64,000 nt of DNA, taken from NCBI GenBank assembly GCA_024707205.1, contig JANQAD010000001.1:620001-684000 (forward strand), given 5' to 3'. Positions 30,274-40,510 of the stretch are shown one piece after another (the first letter of the stretch is position 1; every line of letters starts with the position of its first letter). A program made the translations under genes and the position numbers. Below the pieces are notes generated by a model that worked only from the letters and a program-made list of their open reading frames with translations, ran no database searches and was not told the DNA's origin. The DNA comes from Demequina sp. Lineage in GTDB: Bacteria > Actinomycetota > Actinomycetes > Actinomycetales > Demequinaceae.

Positions 30274-30960
30274 TCATTCGAGACGGATGAACAGGTGCCG
30301 CGCATCGTCTTCGGTGATGGTCATCGCACCGTGGGGACCGGTCAGTTCTATGCCTCGCTCCGCCTTCCGCACGCTCACCGTATTGCCTGGTAAAAACCCT
30401 AAAGCGGCCAAGTCGCCGAGGAACTCGGGCTCCGCCTGCGGCGTCTCCCCAATCCGGGTGACCGACCCCTCAACACTGGTCCCAGAAAAAACTTCTGCGA
30501 TAGGCACTTCGTCCCGGTTCCGAGCGGATTCGCGGCTCACCCCCAGCTCATCCAGACCGGGCACCGGGTTGCCGTAAGGCGACACCAGGGGCCCGTCGAT
30601 GAGCTCGACAACGCGCATCTCGACGCGCTCGCTCATCACGTGCTCCCACCGGCACGCCTCTTCGTGGACGAAGGCCAGCTCGAGGCCGATGACGTCGGTG
30701 AGGAGCCGCTCCGCGAGGCGGTGCTTGCGCATCACCCGGGTGGCGATGAGCTCTCCCTCCTGGGTGAGCTCAAGGTGCCTGTCGGTGGGGTCGACGATCA
30801 CGAGCCCGTCGCGTTCCATGCGCGCCACCGTCTGGGACACCGTGGGTCCCGCGTGACCAAGGTGCTCCGAGATGCGCGCCCGCATCGGCACGACCCCGTC
30901 CTCTCGCAGCTCGTAGATGGTGCGCAGGTACATCTCAGTCGTGTCGATGAGGTCGGTCAT
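30274..30960 (-). CDS. DtxR/IdeR-family metal-dependent repressor
   Basis: The 228 residues show the DtxR plan: a winged helix (LIDTTEMYLRTIYELREDG, with recognition helix GPTVSQTVARMERDGL), a metal-binding/dimer domain (HRLAERLL, and HEEACRWEHVMSE with Cys-Glu-His ligands) and a C-terminal SH3-like FeoA domain. The Cys at the primary site points to iron (IdeR/DtxR) rather than manganese (MntR, which has Glu). Its ATG overlaps the stop of the UDP-glucose dehydrogenase gene (ATGA), so the two are co-transcribed. Confidence 0.92.
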   Translation of the reverse strand: MTDLIDTTEMYLRTIYELREDGVVPMRARISEHLGHAGPTVSQTVARMERDGLVIVDPTDRHLELTQEGELIATRVMRKHRLAERLLTDVIGLELAFVHEEACRWEHVMSERVEMRVVELIDGPLVSPYGNPVPGLDELGVSRESARNRDEVPIAEVFSGTSVEGSVTRIGETPQAEPEFLGDLAALGFLPGNTVSVRKAERGIELTGPHGAMTITEDDARHLFIRLE

Positions 30961-32287
30961 CCCGCGTGACGTCCCATGCCGATGTAGGTCCAGCCTGCCG
31001 CGATCCAGTCGTCCGCCGGCAGGCAGTTCCTGCCGTCGATCACCCTGCGCGCAGCGACGAGGGCGCCGAGCGCCTCAGGGTCCGCGGTGCGGAACTGGCT
31101 CCACTCGGTCGCCACGACCACGACATCCGCGTCCGTGACTGCGTCCTCGATGGACGTCGCGTAGGCGAGCGTTGGCCAGTGCGCGGCCGCGTTCTCCATG
31201 GCCTGGGGGTCGAACACGCGCACGGCGGCGCCGCCAAGGTGGAGCTGCCCCGCAACGTCGAGCGCGGGCGAATCGCGCACATCGTCCGAGTTGGGCTTGA
31301 AGGCGGCCCCGAGCACGGCCACGCGCGCGCCGCGCAGCGAGCCGCCGACCAGGGCGGTTGCCCGCTCAACGACGTGCGCCCGGCGTCGAAGGTTGACCGC
31401 GTCGACCTCGCGCAGGAACGTCAGCGCTTGGTCCACGCCAAGCTCGCCCGCGCGCGCCATGAACGCGCGAATGTCCTTGGGCAGGCAGCCGCCGCCGAAG
31501 CCCAGCCCGGCGCCAAGGAACTTGCGGCCGATGCGCTCGTCGTGGCCGATGGCGTCGGCGAGCTGCACCACATCGGCTCCAGTCGCATCGCAGACCTCCG
31601 CGATGGCGTTGATGAACGAGATCTTGGTGGCGAGGAACGCGTTCGCACTGACCTTCACGAGTTCCGCGGTGGCGAGGTCCGTCACGATGAACGGCGTGCC
31701 TCTATCCAGGATCGTCGCGTACACCTCGCGGGCGACCGCCTCCGCGCGACCCGGCCGCTGCGGGTCCACGCCGAGCACCAGCCGGTCAGGGCGCAGCGTG
31801 TCCGCGACGGCGAAACCCTCGCGCAGGAACTCGGGGTTCCAGGCGAGTTCAGCGTCGTCCCCAGCCGGCGAGAGCTCGCGCACCCTTGCGGCGAGCCTTG
31901 CCGCGGTTCCCACCGGCACCGTCGACTTCCCGAAGATCACAGACGGCCTGGTAATCAGCGGTGCGAGAGTGTCGATGACCGAGTCTACGAACCGCAGGTC
32001 CGCGGCATACTCGCCCTTCTTCTGGGGCGTGCCGACCCCGATGAAGTGAATATCGGCGAACTCAGCGGCTTCGCTCGCGTCGGTGGTGAAGCGGAGCCGC
32101 CGGATTCCACGTGCGTGCGCAACAGCTCGGGAAGCTCGGGCTCGAAGAAGGGCACTTCACCGCGGGCGAGACGCTCGATCTTCGCCGCATCGATGTCCAC
32201 GCCGACCACCTCGTGGCCGAGTTCGGCCATGCCGGCCGCGTGCGTTGCTCCAAGGTATCCAGTGCCAAAAACAGAAATGCGGGCCAT
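30957..32287 (-). CDS. UDP-glucose 6-dehydrogenase, frameshifted
   Basis: The N-terminal Rossmann site is VFGTGYLGATHAAGMAELGH. At about 32099-32103 a base is missing (adding one C restores RLRFTTDASEAAEF). The following frame carries the NAD/UDP domains with the catalytic Cys in GFGGGCLPKDIRAFM and the FGKSTVPVGT motif. The complete protein would be about 443 residues, as usual. It oxidises UDP-glucose to UDP-glucuronate for envelope polysaccharide. It lies between manA and the IdeR-type gene on the same strand. Confidence 0.88.
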
Positions 32288-32296
32288 GGCATGAGC

Positions 32297-33417
32297 CTAT
32301 CGTTCGGCGCCGGTCCCCTCACCGCCTGGACGGGCGATGAAGGCGACGCCATCCGTCCTCACTGTTGCCTCGCCGTCGGCCATCGACACGAACGCCGCCT
32401 CGCCGGGGGCAAGGGTGAGCATGCCCGACGCTGTGGTCACCTCTGCGCCCCCAAGGGCGAGGACGATACGGGGCTGGGGGGCAGGGTCACCGCCCCGCGC
32501 TCGACGCGCACCAGCGCGAACTCTTGAGCTGGAACGGTGTACGTGGTCGCGGCCCCCTCACGGGTGACCGAGGGGACAAGCGGCGCCGCGGGTTGCGCGT
32601 CGAGGATGGCCTCGAGCCTCTCCACGTCGATGGCCTTGGGCGTCAGCCCTCCGCGCACCACGTTGTCCGAGTTCGCCATGATCTCCACGCCGATGCCCGA
32701 CTGATAGGAGTGGATCACTCGCGGCGGCACGTAGCACCCTTGGCCGGGCTGCAGCAGGACCGGGTTCATCGCGAGCGCAACGAGCGCGCCGGGGTCGCCG
32801 GGGAAGGCGCGCGCCGCGCGTCCCGCGAGCGCCTTCGCGCTGTCGCCTTCCGGCAGCAGGGCGAGACGGTCGACGGTCGCCGGATTCGCGTCACCGCCCA
32901 GCACCGCCATCACATAGGTAAGGAGAGACTCCTTGCCTTCGGTGAACTGCACCAGGTCGTCGGCACCGAGCGCCCGCAGGTCGCTCGTGAGCTCGCGCGG
33001 ATCCCGGAGCCCCACGAGAAGGCGCATCGGCGTGAGCGCGACGATAAGTTCCGGCTTGTGACGTGGATCCTTGAAGGTCCGTTCCGGAGCGGAGGAGGAC
33101 AAGCCCGACTCCTGCTCGGCATCGAAGCCCACGCGGGCCTGGTCGGAGGTCGGGTGCACCTGAAGGGACAAGGGAGACGCGATCGCGAGGATCTTCAGCA
33201 GATACGGGAGGCGATCGCCGCCCACCATGGCCTGGGGGTCCGAGGCGATGTACGCGGCGAGGTCGGAGCCGTCGTCGAGCGTGGAGGGATCCGTCTCGTG
33301 GGCGCCGAACCACGCCTCCGCGACAGGTCCGTCATGGCCGTCGACCTTGAGCATCTGGGGCAGAGCGTCGCGCTGGCCCCAAGCGAACGCTTTGAGTCGC
33401 GGGCCGATGCGGATCAC
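32297..33417 (-). CDS. manA: Mannose-6-phosphate isomerase, class I, 3' frameshift
   Basis: From the GTG at 33417 the protein runs through the type I isomerase landmarks: AWG near the start, LPYLLKILAIASPLSLQVHP (zinc His), FKDPRHKPEL and VPPRVIHSY. A one-base shift occurs in a run of six G on the plus strand (32477-32482). The corrected frame gives a regular cupin end (RIVLALGGAEVTTASGMLTL onward) and stop at 32297. It interconverts mannose-6-P and fructose-6-P for GDP-mannose or glycolysis. It is divergent from serC with about 40 bp between starts. Confidence 0.88.
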
Positions 33418-33457
33418 CCAGCAATCATGCCAGGGCCGCGCCCGTACGATGTCAGCC

Positions 33458-34582
33458 ATGACCGACGAGATCATGATCCCCCAGCACCTGCTGCCCAAGG
33501 ATGGACGCTTCGGCTCCGGCCCGTCGAAGGTCTCCGACGCGCAGCTCGCAGCCCTCGTCGCGGCGCAGCCCGGGATCCTCGGCACATCGCACCGCCAGGC
33601 GCCCGTCAAGAACGTCGTCGGTGACATTCGCGCGATGCTCGCGGACTTCTTCTCGATACCGGAGGGGTACGAGGTGATCCTCGGCAACGGCGGGTCGACG
33701 CTGTTCTGGGACGCCGCAGCGTTCTCCCTCGTCGACGAGCGCGCTCAGCACTGCGCGTTCGGCGAGTTCGGCAACAAGTTCGCGCTGGCCACCGACAGGG
33801 CGCCGCACCTTGGGCCGTCAAGCATCCTCACCGCCGAGCCCGGTTCGGTGGTGACGCCAAAGGCCGAGGACGGCATCGACACGTACGCATGGCCTCACAA
33901 CGAGACGTCCACCGGAGCCATCGCGGACGTGAGCCGTCCGGAGGGCATCGGCGACGCACTCGCCGTGGTCGACGGGACCTCCGCGGCGGGAGGCACTCAC
34001 GTCGATGTCAGCCAGATCGACGCCTATTACTTTGCGCCGCAGAAGAACTTCGCCTCGGACGGCGGCCTGTACTTCGCGATCCTGTCGCCCGCCGCGATCG
34101 AGCGCATCGAGCGCGTCAACGCCAGCGGTCGCTACATCCCGGACACCCTGTCCTTGGCGCTCGCGCTCGAGAACTCGCGCGCCAACCAGACCCTCAACAC
34201 CCCGGCCGTGGCCACTTTGGTGCTCATGAAAGCGCAGTTGGAGTGGCTTCTCAGCCAGGGTGGAATGGCGTTCGCCGCGGCCAGAACAGCCGACTCATCA
34301 GGGCGTCTTTACGCATGGGCGAGTGAATTTCGTCACATTGAGGCATACATCACAAACCCTATAAATCGGTCACCTGTCGTCGCTACCTTGGACCTGCCTT
34401 CAGGGGTCGACGCAGCTGAGATGCGCCGACACCTGAGGGCAAATGGGATCGTGGACATCGACCCGTACCGGAAGCTCGGCAGGAACCAGATTCGCGTTGG
34501 CGTATTTCCCGCTGTAGATCCCGACGATGTCTCCGCTCTCATCAATTGCCTGGAATTCATTGTGGAGAGATTGGTGACATGA
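33458..34582 (+). CDS. serC: Phosphoserine aminotransferase
   Basis: The 374-residue PLP enzyme makes 3-phosphoserine in serine synthesis. It matches the actinobacterial SerC type: DGRFGSGPSKV, GTSHRQAPVK, GNGGSTLFWDAA, the PLP Lys in YYFAPQKNFASDGG, and ANGIVDIDPYRKLGRNQIRV. An in-frame ATG nine bases upstream is an alternative start. The last 300 bp are noticeably lower in GC than the rest. The stop overlaps the next start (ATGA). Confidence 0.94.
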   Translation: MTDEIMIPQHLLPKDGRFGSGPSKVSDAQLAALVAAQPGILGTSHRQAPVKNVVGDIRAMLADFFSIPEGYEVILGNGGSTLFWDAAAFSLVDERAQHCAFGEFGNKFALATDRAPHLGPSSILTAEPGSVVTPKAEDGIDTYAWPHNETSTGAIADVSRPEGIGDALAVVDGTSAAGGTHVDVSQIDAYYFAPQKNFASDGGLYFAILSPAAIERIERVNASGRYIPDTLSLALALENSRANQTLNTPAVATLVLMKAQLEWLLSQGGMAFAAARTADSSGRLYAWASEFRHIEAYITNPINRSPVVATLDLPSGVDAAEMRRHLRANGIVDIDPYRKLGRNQIRVGVFPAVDPDDVSALINCLEFIVERLVT

Positions 34583-35415
34583 CCGAACAGCAGGATGTCC
34601 TGGACCCGCGCCGACCCCGCCGTCGCCGCATCCCGATCATCCTGCTGGGAACCCTCCCCGCGGCGATCGCCGCAACCCTGCTCGTCGCCGGTCCCAACTA
34701 CGTGGACCCGATTCACGCTTCGACGAGCGCGAGCGGCGCCGGTGACGTGTCATCGACGGCCCTCGTCACTCATGGCGTGATCGCCCCCAAGACTTCCGTG
34801 AGCCTCGCGGCCGCGACGCAGCAGATCACCGTCACCATGCCGAAGCCCAAGGAAGCGGCGAAGGTCGCGAAGACCGCGGCGGTCAAGAAGACCACCGCGA
34901 AGAGCACGGCCAAGAAGACCACTACGACGGTCAAGAAGACCACCGTCAAGAAGACGGTGAAGAAGACGGTCAAGAAGTCCACCGGAAGCTACAAGAGCTT
35001 CTGCGCGAACCCATCCAACCCTGTGAGCACCTCCGGCTCCACCGGCAAGGCCCTGCTCGCCGCCGTGAACAAGGAGCGCGCAAAGCTGGGAATCGGTGCG
35101 CTTTCGTGGTCGTCGTCTATGGCGAGCACCGCAACGTCCTGGTCAAAGCACATGGTTGCCGTGGACAAGAAGACCAGCAAGCTCATCGACGGCCTCGCAC
35201 ACAACCCCAACCGCCCCGGCGCGGAGAACGTCGCGGTGGTCTACAGCTCGGGCGGCTACTCCGCGTCCAGCGCGGTCAACAAGATGCACAAGAACCTCGT
35301 GTATTCGCAGGGCCACTGCCTCAACCTCATGAACCCCAACTACTCGTCCATGGGTGCAGGCATCGCGAGCTCGAGCGACGGAAACACCTGGTACGCGACG
35401 GAGAACTTCCGCTAA
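34579..35415 (+). CDS. Secreted CAP (SCP/PR1) domain protein with Lys/Thr-rich linker
   Basis: From the ATG at 34579, which overlaps the serC stop, this is 278 residues. A basic N-terminus and a hydrophobic helix (IPIILLGTLPAAIAATLLVAG) give an anchor or signal. A low-complexity linker of KKTT/VKKT repeats (about residues 95-140) follows. The C-terminal CAP domain has LLAAVNKERAKLGIGALSW, HNPNRPGAENVAVV and the final NPNYSSMGAGIA. CAP proteins are extracytoplasmic with varied roles; the basic linker suggests binding to anionic wall polymers. Coupling to serC is unusual. Confidence 0.85.
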   Translation: MTEQQDVLDPRRPRRRRIPIILLGTLPAAIAATLLVAGPNYVDPIHASTSASGAGDVSSTALVTHGVIAPKTSVSLAAATQQITVTMPKPKEAAKVAKTAAVKKTTAKSTAKKTTTTVKKTTVKKTVKKTVKKSTGSYKSFCANPSNPVSTSGSTGKALLAAVNKERAKLGIGALSWSSSMASTATSWSKHMVAVDKKTSKLIDGLAHNPNRPGAENVAVVYSSGGYSASSAVNKMHKNLVYSQGHCLNLMNPNYSSMGAGIASSSDGNTWYATENFR

Positions 35416-36287
35416 GCGGTCGGCTCCTGCGCTTCGGCGACAGGCTCGAGCTCCGGCTCTGGCTCAACCGCAGCTTCTGGCTCAACCGCAGCTTCTGGCT
35501 CAACCACGGCTTCTGGCTCAACCGCAGCTTCTGGCTCAACCACAGCGTCGGACCCACCCAGCTCAAAGGCGACCACAGCGTCGGACGTGAAGACGGGATC
35601 AGCGGAGGGCCACTGAGTGGGGCCGTGCTCCACGCTCGTCTGCGAGTGAGCCCCGCACCCGTGGTCCACGCTCACGACCTTGCCGTCTGACGGCGACCAC
35701 TCGTTGGTGCACGCCCCGAAGATGAGGCGCAGCGATCCGGAAAGCGGCACGTAGAAGGCGCAGGTCTGGCACGGCTCTGCCGACGCGATGGCCGCGGCAG
35801 CCGTGGGGCCGTGCGAGCCGCGGTACCAGCGCGTGGCGACGTCCTCGCGCCCCTCGGCGCCGAGCACCCGCTCGCGTCCAAGGCCCAGCTCCCAGATCTG
35901 CATCGCGTCCTCGTCCTTGCTCACCTCATAGGTGGGCACGAGCCGAGGGTCGTTCTCGATGAGCGGCAGCACCATGGACGGCTCGAGGTCGCCCGGCTGG
36001 ATGCGCTCCGCCCACGGAATCCACGCGGGCGCGAGCAGGGCGTCGTCGGCAGGCATGAGGGCCGCCTCGTCGACGCCGACGTCCTTGCCTCGCGGCGCGC
36101 GCGAGAGCGTAACGGTCCACACCCAGCCGCGGTAGCCCGGAAGCAGACACGCGAAGGTGTGCGTGACGCTGCGGTCGCCGTCCTCGACGGCACCCAGGTG
36201 CTCGCCAACGGCGGCCGCGTCTTCCGCGAGCTCAATCGCCGCGTCCCGGGCGACGTCGATCGCCTCGGCGAGAACGGCGTCGGGCAT
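35412..36287 (-). CDS. DUF3027 family protein
   Basis: The start at 36287 overlaps the stop of the cold-shock gene (TGATG) and gives 291 residues. The N-terminal 220 residues match the actinobacterial DUF3027 family (LLPGYRGWVWTVTLSR, EPCQTCAFYVPLSGSLRLIF, FGACTNEWSPSDGKVV, DHGCGAHSQT), with Cys residues placed as in a zinc site. The C-terminal 60 residues are acidic repeats (EPEAAV). The function is unknown. The pairing with a cold-shock gene is conserved in actinomycetes. It ends with a 3-nt convergent overlap with the CAP gene. Confidence 0.88.
   Translation of the reverse strand: MPDAVLAEAIDVARDAAIELAEDAAAVGEHLGAVEDGDRSVTHTFACLLPGYRGWVWTVTLSRAPRGKDVGVDEAALMPADDALLAPAWIPWAERIQPGDLEPSMVLPLIENDPRLVPTYEVSKDEDAMQIWELGLGRERVLGAEGREDVATRWYRGSHGPTAAAAIASAEPCQTCAFYVPLSGSLRLIFGACTNEWSPSDGKVVSVDHGCGAHSQTSVEHGPTQWPSADPVFTSDAVVAFELGGSDAVVEPEAAVEPEAVVEPEAAVEPEAAVEPEPELEPVAEAQEPTA
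35458..35547. repeat. Five tandem 18-bp units in the DUF3027 gene
   Basis: The unit TCTGGCTCAACCGCAGCT, with small variants, repeats five times and encodes the EPEAAV-type acidic tail. The last unit carries a CCGACGCT octamer (reverse orientation, 35544-35551) and another follows at 35577. Copy number probably varies between strains. Confidence 0.85.
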
Positions 36288-36667
36288 CACGCCTCCAGCT
36301 GCTCGGCGACCGCGCGCAGAACGGCGGCGACCTTCTTGCCCTTGTCGCCCTCGGGGTAGCGGCCCTTGCGGAGCGAGTTCGAGACGCCGTCGAGCATCTT
36401 GATGAGGTCCTCGACGATGACCGTCATGTCGTCGGTGGGCTTGCGCATGGTCTGCGAGAGGGTCGTCACGGGCTCGAGGATCGTCACCGTGAGCGCGGAC
36501 GGGCCGCGCTTGCCATCGGCGACGGAGTACTCCACCTTGGCGCCGGGGCGAACGGTCTCGCCCGCCGGCAGCGCGCTGGCGTGGAGGAACACCTCGCCGC
36601 CGTCGTCGCCTGCGATGAAGCCGAACCCCTTGTCGGAGTCGAACCACTTCACTTTTCCGGTGGGCAC
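36287..36667 (-). CDS. Cold-shock domain protein with C-terminal extension
   Basis: Residues 1-65 form a CspA-type cold-shock domain (GKVKWFDSDKGFGFIAGDDGGEVFLHAS; RNP1 and RNP2 present). About 60 residues of extension (DDMTVIVEDLIKMLDGVSNS) follow, absent from short Csp proteins. It should bind single-stranded RNA or DNA. The stop overlaps the DUF3027 start. Confidence 0.92.
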   Translation of the reverse strand: MPTGKVKWFDSDKGFGFIAGDDGGEVFLHASALPAGETVRPGAKVEYSVADGKRGPSALTVTILEPVTTLSQTMRKPTDDMTVIVEDLIKMLDGVSNSLRKGRYPEGDKGKKVAAVLRAVAEQLEA

Positions 36668-36846
36668 ATCAACCTCGTTAACTCGCTGCGCCGCGTGTTC
36701 GGCGCGTCCACAGTCTACCCGGAGCGCGACCCGCGTCCCCAGGACCCCACTGGTCGCCAGTTGTCCACAGCAGGCACAGCGTGCCCGACGCTGTGCTCGG
36801 CTTCCCGCGTAGCGTCGCCAGCACTCACTACAGACAGGAGAAGGCG

Positions 36847-37134
36847 ATGCTGTATCACGTTGATTCGGACGAGGTCGCGACAGCGGCGGCGCGGGCCGCG
36901 CATTCGGGCGAGACGATCCGCACGGAGGTCGCGGCGCTCGTGGGCAGCCTGCAGGCGCTCGACGGCACCTGGCAAGGTCAGGCGTCTGCCGCGTTCGCGG
37001 GCGTCCTCACTCAGTGGCGGTCCGCGCAGGCACAGGTGGAGGCGGCGCTGACGTCCCTCACTCAGGCGCTCTCTGCCGCGGCCACCGGCTATGCGGACGC
37101 GGAGGCTACCGCGGCGCGCATGTTTGCGCAGTAG
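36847..37134 (+). CDS. WXG100 (ESAT-6-like) protein
   Basis: The 95-residue helical-hairpin protein has an AGGAG site before its ATG. GTWQGQA at the turn is the W-x-G motif, and the length is standard. These proteins are exported by type VII secretion; no Ess/Esx secretion gene is in the window. It is followed 38 bp later by a DUF4031 gene. Confidence 0.9.
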   Translation: MLYHVDSDEVATAAARAAHSGETIRTEVAALVGSLQALDGTWQGQASAAFAGVLTQWRSAQAQVEAALTSLTQALSAAATGYADAEATAARMFAQ

Positions 37135-37172
37135 TCGCCGCGGCGCCCGCTCGCGTGGGGTTTGATGGGACC

Positions 37173-37442
37173 GTGACGGTCCTCCTCGATCCCCCGCTGT
37201 GGCCCGCGCACGGGCGTGTGTGGGGCCATCTCGTGTCCGACTCGTCCTTGGAGGAACTGCACGAGTTCGCGGCGGCGGCCGGAATCCCAGAGCGCGGCTT
37301 CGACCGCGACCACTACGACGTGCCCGCCGAGCGCTACGAGGAACTCGTGGCGCTCGGCGTGACCCTCGTGGACTCGCGGGAGCTGGTCCGGCGACTGCGG
37401 GCGTCCGGCTTGCGGGTCACCGGCGCGCAGCGCCGCGCCTAA
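37173..37442 (+). CDS. DUF4031 domain protein
   Basis: The 89-residue protein starts with GTG. LLDPPLWPAHGRVWGHLVSD and FDRDHYDVPAERYEELVALG are the DUF4031 blocks. It is a small cytoplasmic protein of unknown function, common in actinomycetes and often close to WXG100 or metal-dependent phosphohydrolase genes. Confidence 0.85.
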   Translation: MTVLLDPPLWPAHGRVWGHLVSDSSLEELHEFAAAAGIPERGFDRDHYDVPAERYEELVALGVTLVDSRELVRRLRASGLRVTGAQRRA

Positions 37443-37481
37443 TCCTCAGCGCCAGCCCCACGGAACGCGCCCAGTGGAGCC

Positions 37482-37582
37482 TCAGTTCCGGATCTTCGTG
37501 GTTGGCGGGCCCTGGCGGCACGTGAGTTCCAACCTCGTTCCCCGTGCTGCCGGACCGCCCACAACGGAACTCATCCGCCACT
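37482..37582. repeat. Long imperfect inverted repeat
   Basis: CAGTTCCG and GTTGGCGGGCCCTGGCGGCACG on the left pair with CGTGCTGCCGGACCGCCCAC and AACGGAACTC on the right, around about 18 nt. The resulting hairpin is about 30 bp with a bulge. It lies between the DUF4031 stop and the groEL terminator and encodes nothing recognisable. Confidence 0.6.
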
Positions 37583-37634
37583 GGGGGTCGAGGATCCTCG
37601 AGGGACGGAACCCACGCGCCACTAGAAAAGCAGA

Positions 37635-37664
37635 AGGCCCCCTCCCCGTACGGGGAGGGGGCCT
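37635..37664 (-). terminator. groEL terminator
   Basis: An uninterrupted 14-bp stem (AGGCCCCCTCCCCG and its complement) is followed on the minus strand by TTCTGCTTTTCT. It lies 13 bp after the groEL stop. Confidence 0.85.
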
Positions 37665-37677
37665 CAAGTTGCGGGGC

Positions 37678-39372
<1,695 letters not shown>

Positions 39373-39419
39373 TCACGTCACGCCGATGCCCGCACCTCAC
39401 CCATGAAGCCGAGGTCTGG

Positions 39420-39446
39420 TTAGCACTCTCGGGTCGAGAGTGCTAA
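39420..39446 (-). promoter_or_regulatory. CIRCE element, perfect
   Basis: TTAGCACTC-N9-GAGTGCTAA matches the HrcA operator exactly and lies about 117 bp upstream of groEL. Confidence 0.95.
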
Positions 39447-39453
39447 TGCGATT

Positions 39454-39480
39454 CTGGCACTCTCACCCGGAGAGTGCAAA
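39454..39480 (-). promoter_or_regulatory. Second, degenerate CIRCE-like element
   Basis: CTGGCACTC-N9-GAGTGCAAA keeps the spacing and the core GCACTC/GAGTGC of CIRCE and lies 7 bp beyond the perfect copy. It could be a second HrcA site. Confidence 0.7.
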
Positions 39481-39515
39481 CGGGCATCGGCCGCGTTCGC
39501 GCGGCGCGGACACAC

Positions 39516-40103
39516 TTACTTCGAGGGATCCGTGACGAGGTGAACCTCGACGTCGACCTTCTTCTCTGGCGTGCCTTGCTCGATCTTGGAGATGCCCAGC
39601 TGCTTCGCCACCTCTTGCGCCGTCGCCTTGAGGTCGTCGCTCACATAGACGACGACGTTCGCCGAGGGCTTGGTGCCCGTGAGGTTGTCCGCGCCGACGC
39701 TCGTGAAGCCGCCGTTCTTGAGGACCGTCTGGCTCTTGGCCGCGAGGCCGGAGATGCCGGACCCGTTGAGCACCGTCACCTTCGCGTCGAAGTTGACCTC
39801 TTGAGTGGGGTCGGGGGACGGCGTCGAAGTCGGCGTCGCGGACGGCACCGCGCTCGAGGTCGGGGACGGCGTCACCGTCGCCTCGAAGCTCTCGGTGATG
39901 GTCGGCGTCGGCTCGTCAGGCGTCTTGACGTCGCGGCTCCACAGGTAGCTCGCGATGAAGAAGGCCGCGCCTCCGGCGATGAGGAAGACGATGACGGGAG
40001 CCACGAGCCGCGACCACCAAGGGCGCGGCGCGCGGTGGACGCCGACGGGTCCCCCGTGCTTGGCGATCTCGTCGAATTCGTCCGGCGGGTACTGGTCGCT
40101 CAC
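39516..40103 (-). CDS. LytR C-terminal domain membrane protein
   Basis: The 195-residue protein has a cytoplasmic N-terminus, one membrane helix (LVAPVIVFLIAGGAAFFIASYLW), a Pro/Thr/Ser-rich linker and a LytR_C domain (KVTVLNGSGISGLAAKSQTVL). The domain alone, without the LytR-CpsA-Psr catalytic part, is common in actinomycetes and probably binds wall polymers outside the membrane. It is followed 20 bp upstream on the same strand by the DUF3263 gene. Confidence 0.87.
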   Translation of the reverse strand: MSDQYPPDEFDEIAKHGGPVGVHRAPRPWWSRLVAPVIVFLIAGGAAFFIASYLWSRDVKTPDEPTPTITESFEATVTPSPTSSAVPSATPTSTPSPDPTQEVNFDAKVTVLNGSGISGLAAKSQTVLKNGGFTSVGADNLTGTKPSANVVVYVSDDLKATAQEVAKQLGISKIEQGTPEKKVDVEVHLVTDPSK

Positions 40104-40122
40104 GGGTGAAGCGTACCTTGGG

Positions 40123-40416
40123 TCAGTCGGACCACTGCCGCGCGCGCCCGTGTGTGCGAGCAGCGCGCATGCGGCGCAGGCGCTTCACGAGCATCGGATC
40201 GTGGGCCAGCGCGGCCTCGGTGTCGATGAGTCCGTTGAGCAATTGGTAGTACTGCGTGGCACTCATGGAGAACAGCTCACGGATCGAGTCCTCCTTGGCG
40301 CCCGCATAGCGCCACCACTGCCGTTCGAAGGTGAGGATGTCGGCGTCGCGCTCGGTCAGCGGTGCGACGTGCGGCGCGGGCGCCTGGGGCGCGATTGCGC
40401 GTGCCGTGTTGTCCAT
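40123..40416 (-). CDS. DUF3263 family protein
   Basis: The 97-residue protein matches the actinobacterial DUF3263 family (LTFERQWWRYAGAKEDSIRELF, YYQLLNGLIDTEAAL, KRLRRMRAAR). It is helical, small and probably DNA-binding from its helix-turn-helix-like layout; function unknown. It forms a pair with the LytR_C gene, as in many relatives. Confidence 0.87.
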   Translation of the reverse strand: MDNTARAIAPQAPAPHVAPLTERDADILTFERQWWRYAGAKEDSIRELFSMSATQYYQLLNGLIDTEAALAHDPMLVKRLRRMRAARTHGRARQWSD

Positions 40417-40510
40417 GATCCTCCCTTTGAAAGGCCAGCGTACTCGCGAATCACATTGGTGTCATTTAGGCGGCCCGACGCTGTGGCCGGCTCACTATTA
40501 GGGTGGCGGC

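Noticed and set aside
35458-35547. Possible CRISPR array
   Set aside because: The 18-bp units are tandem without spacers and encode an EPEAAV-type tail in frame, so this is a coding repeat.
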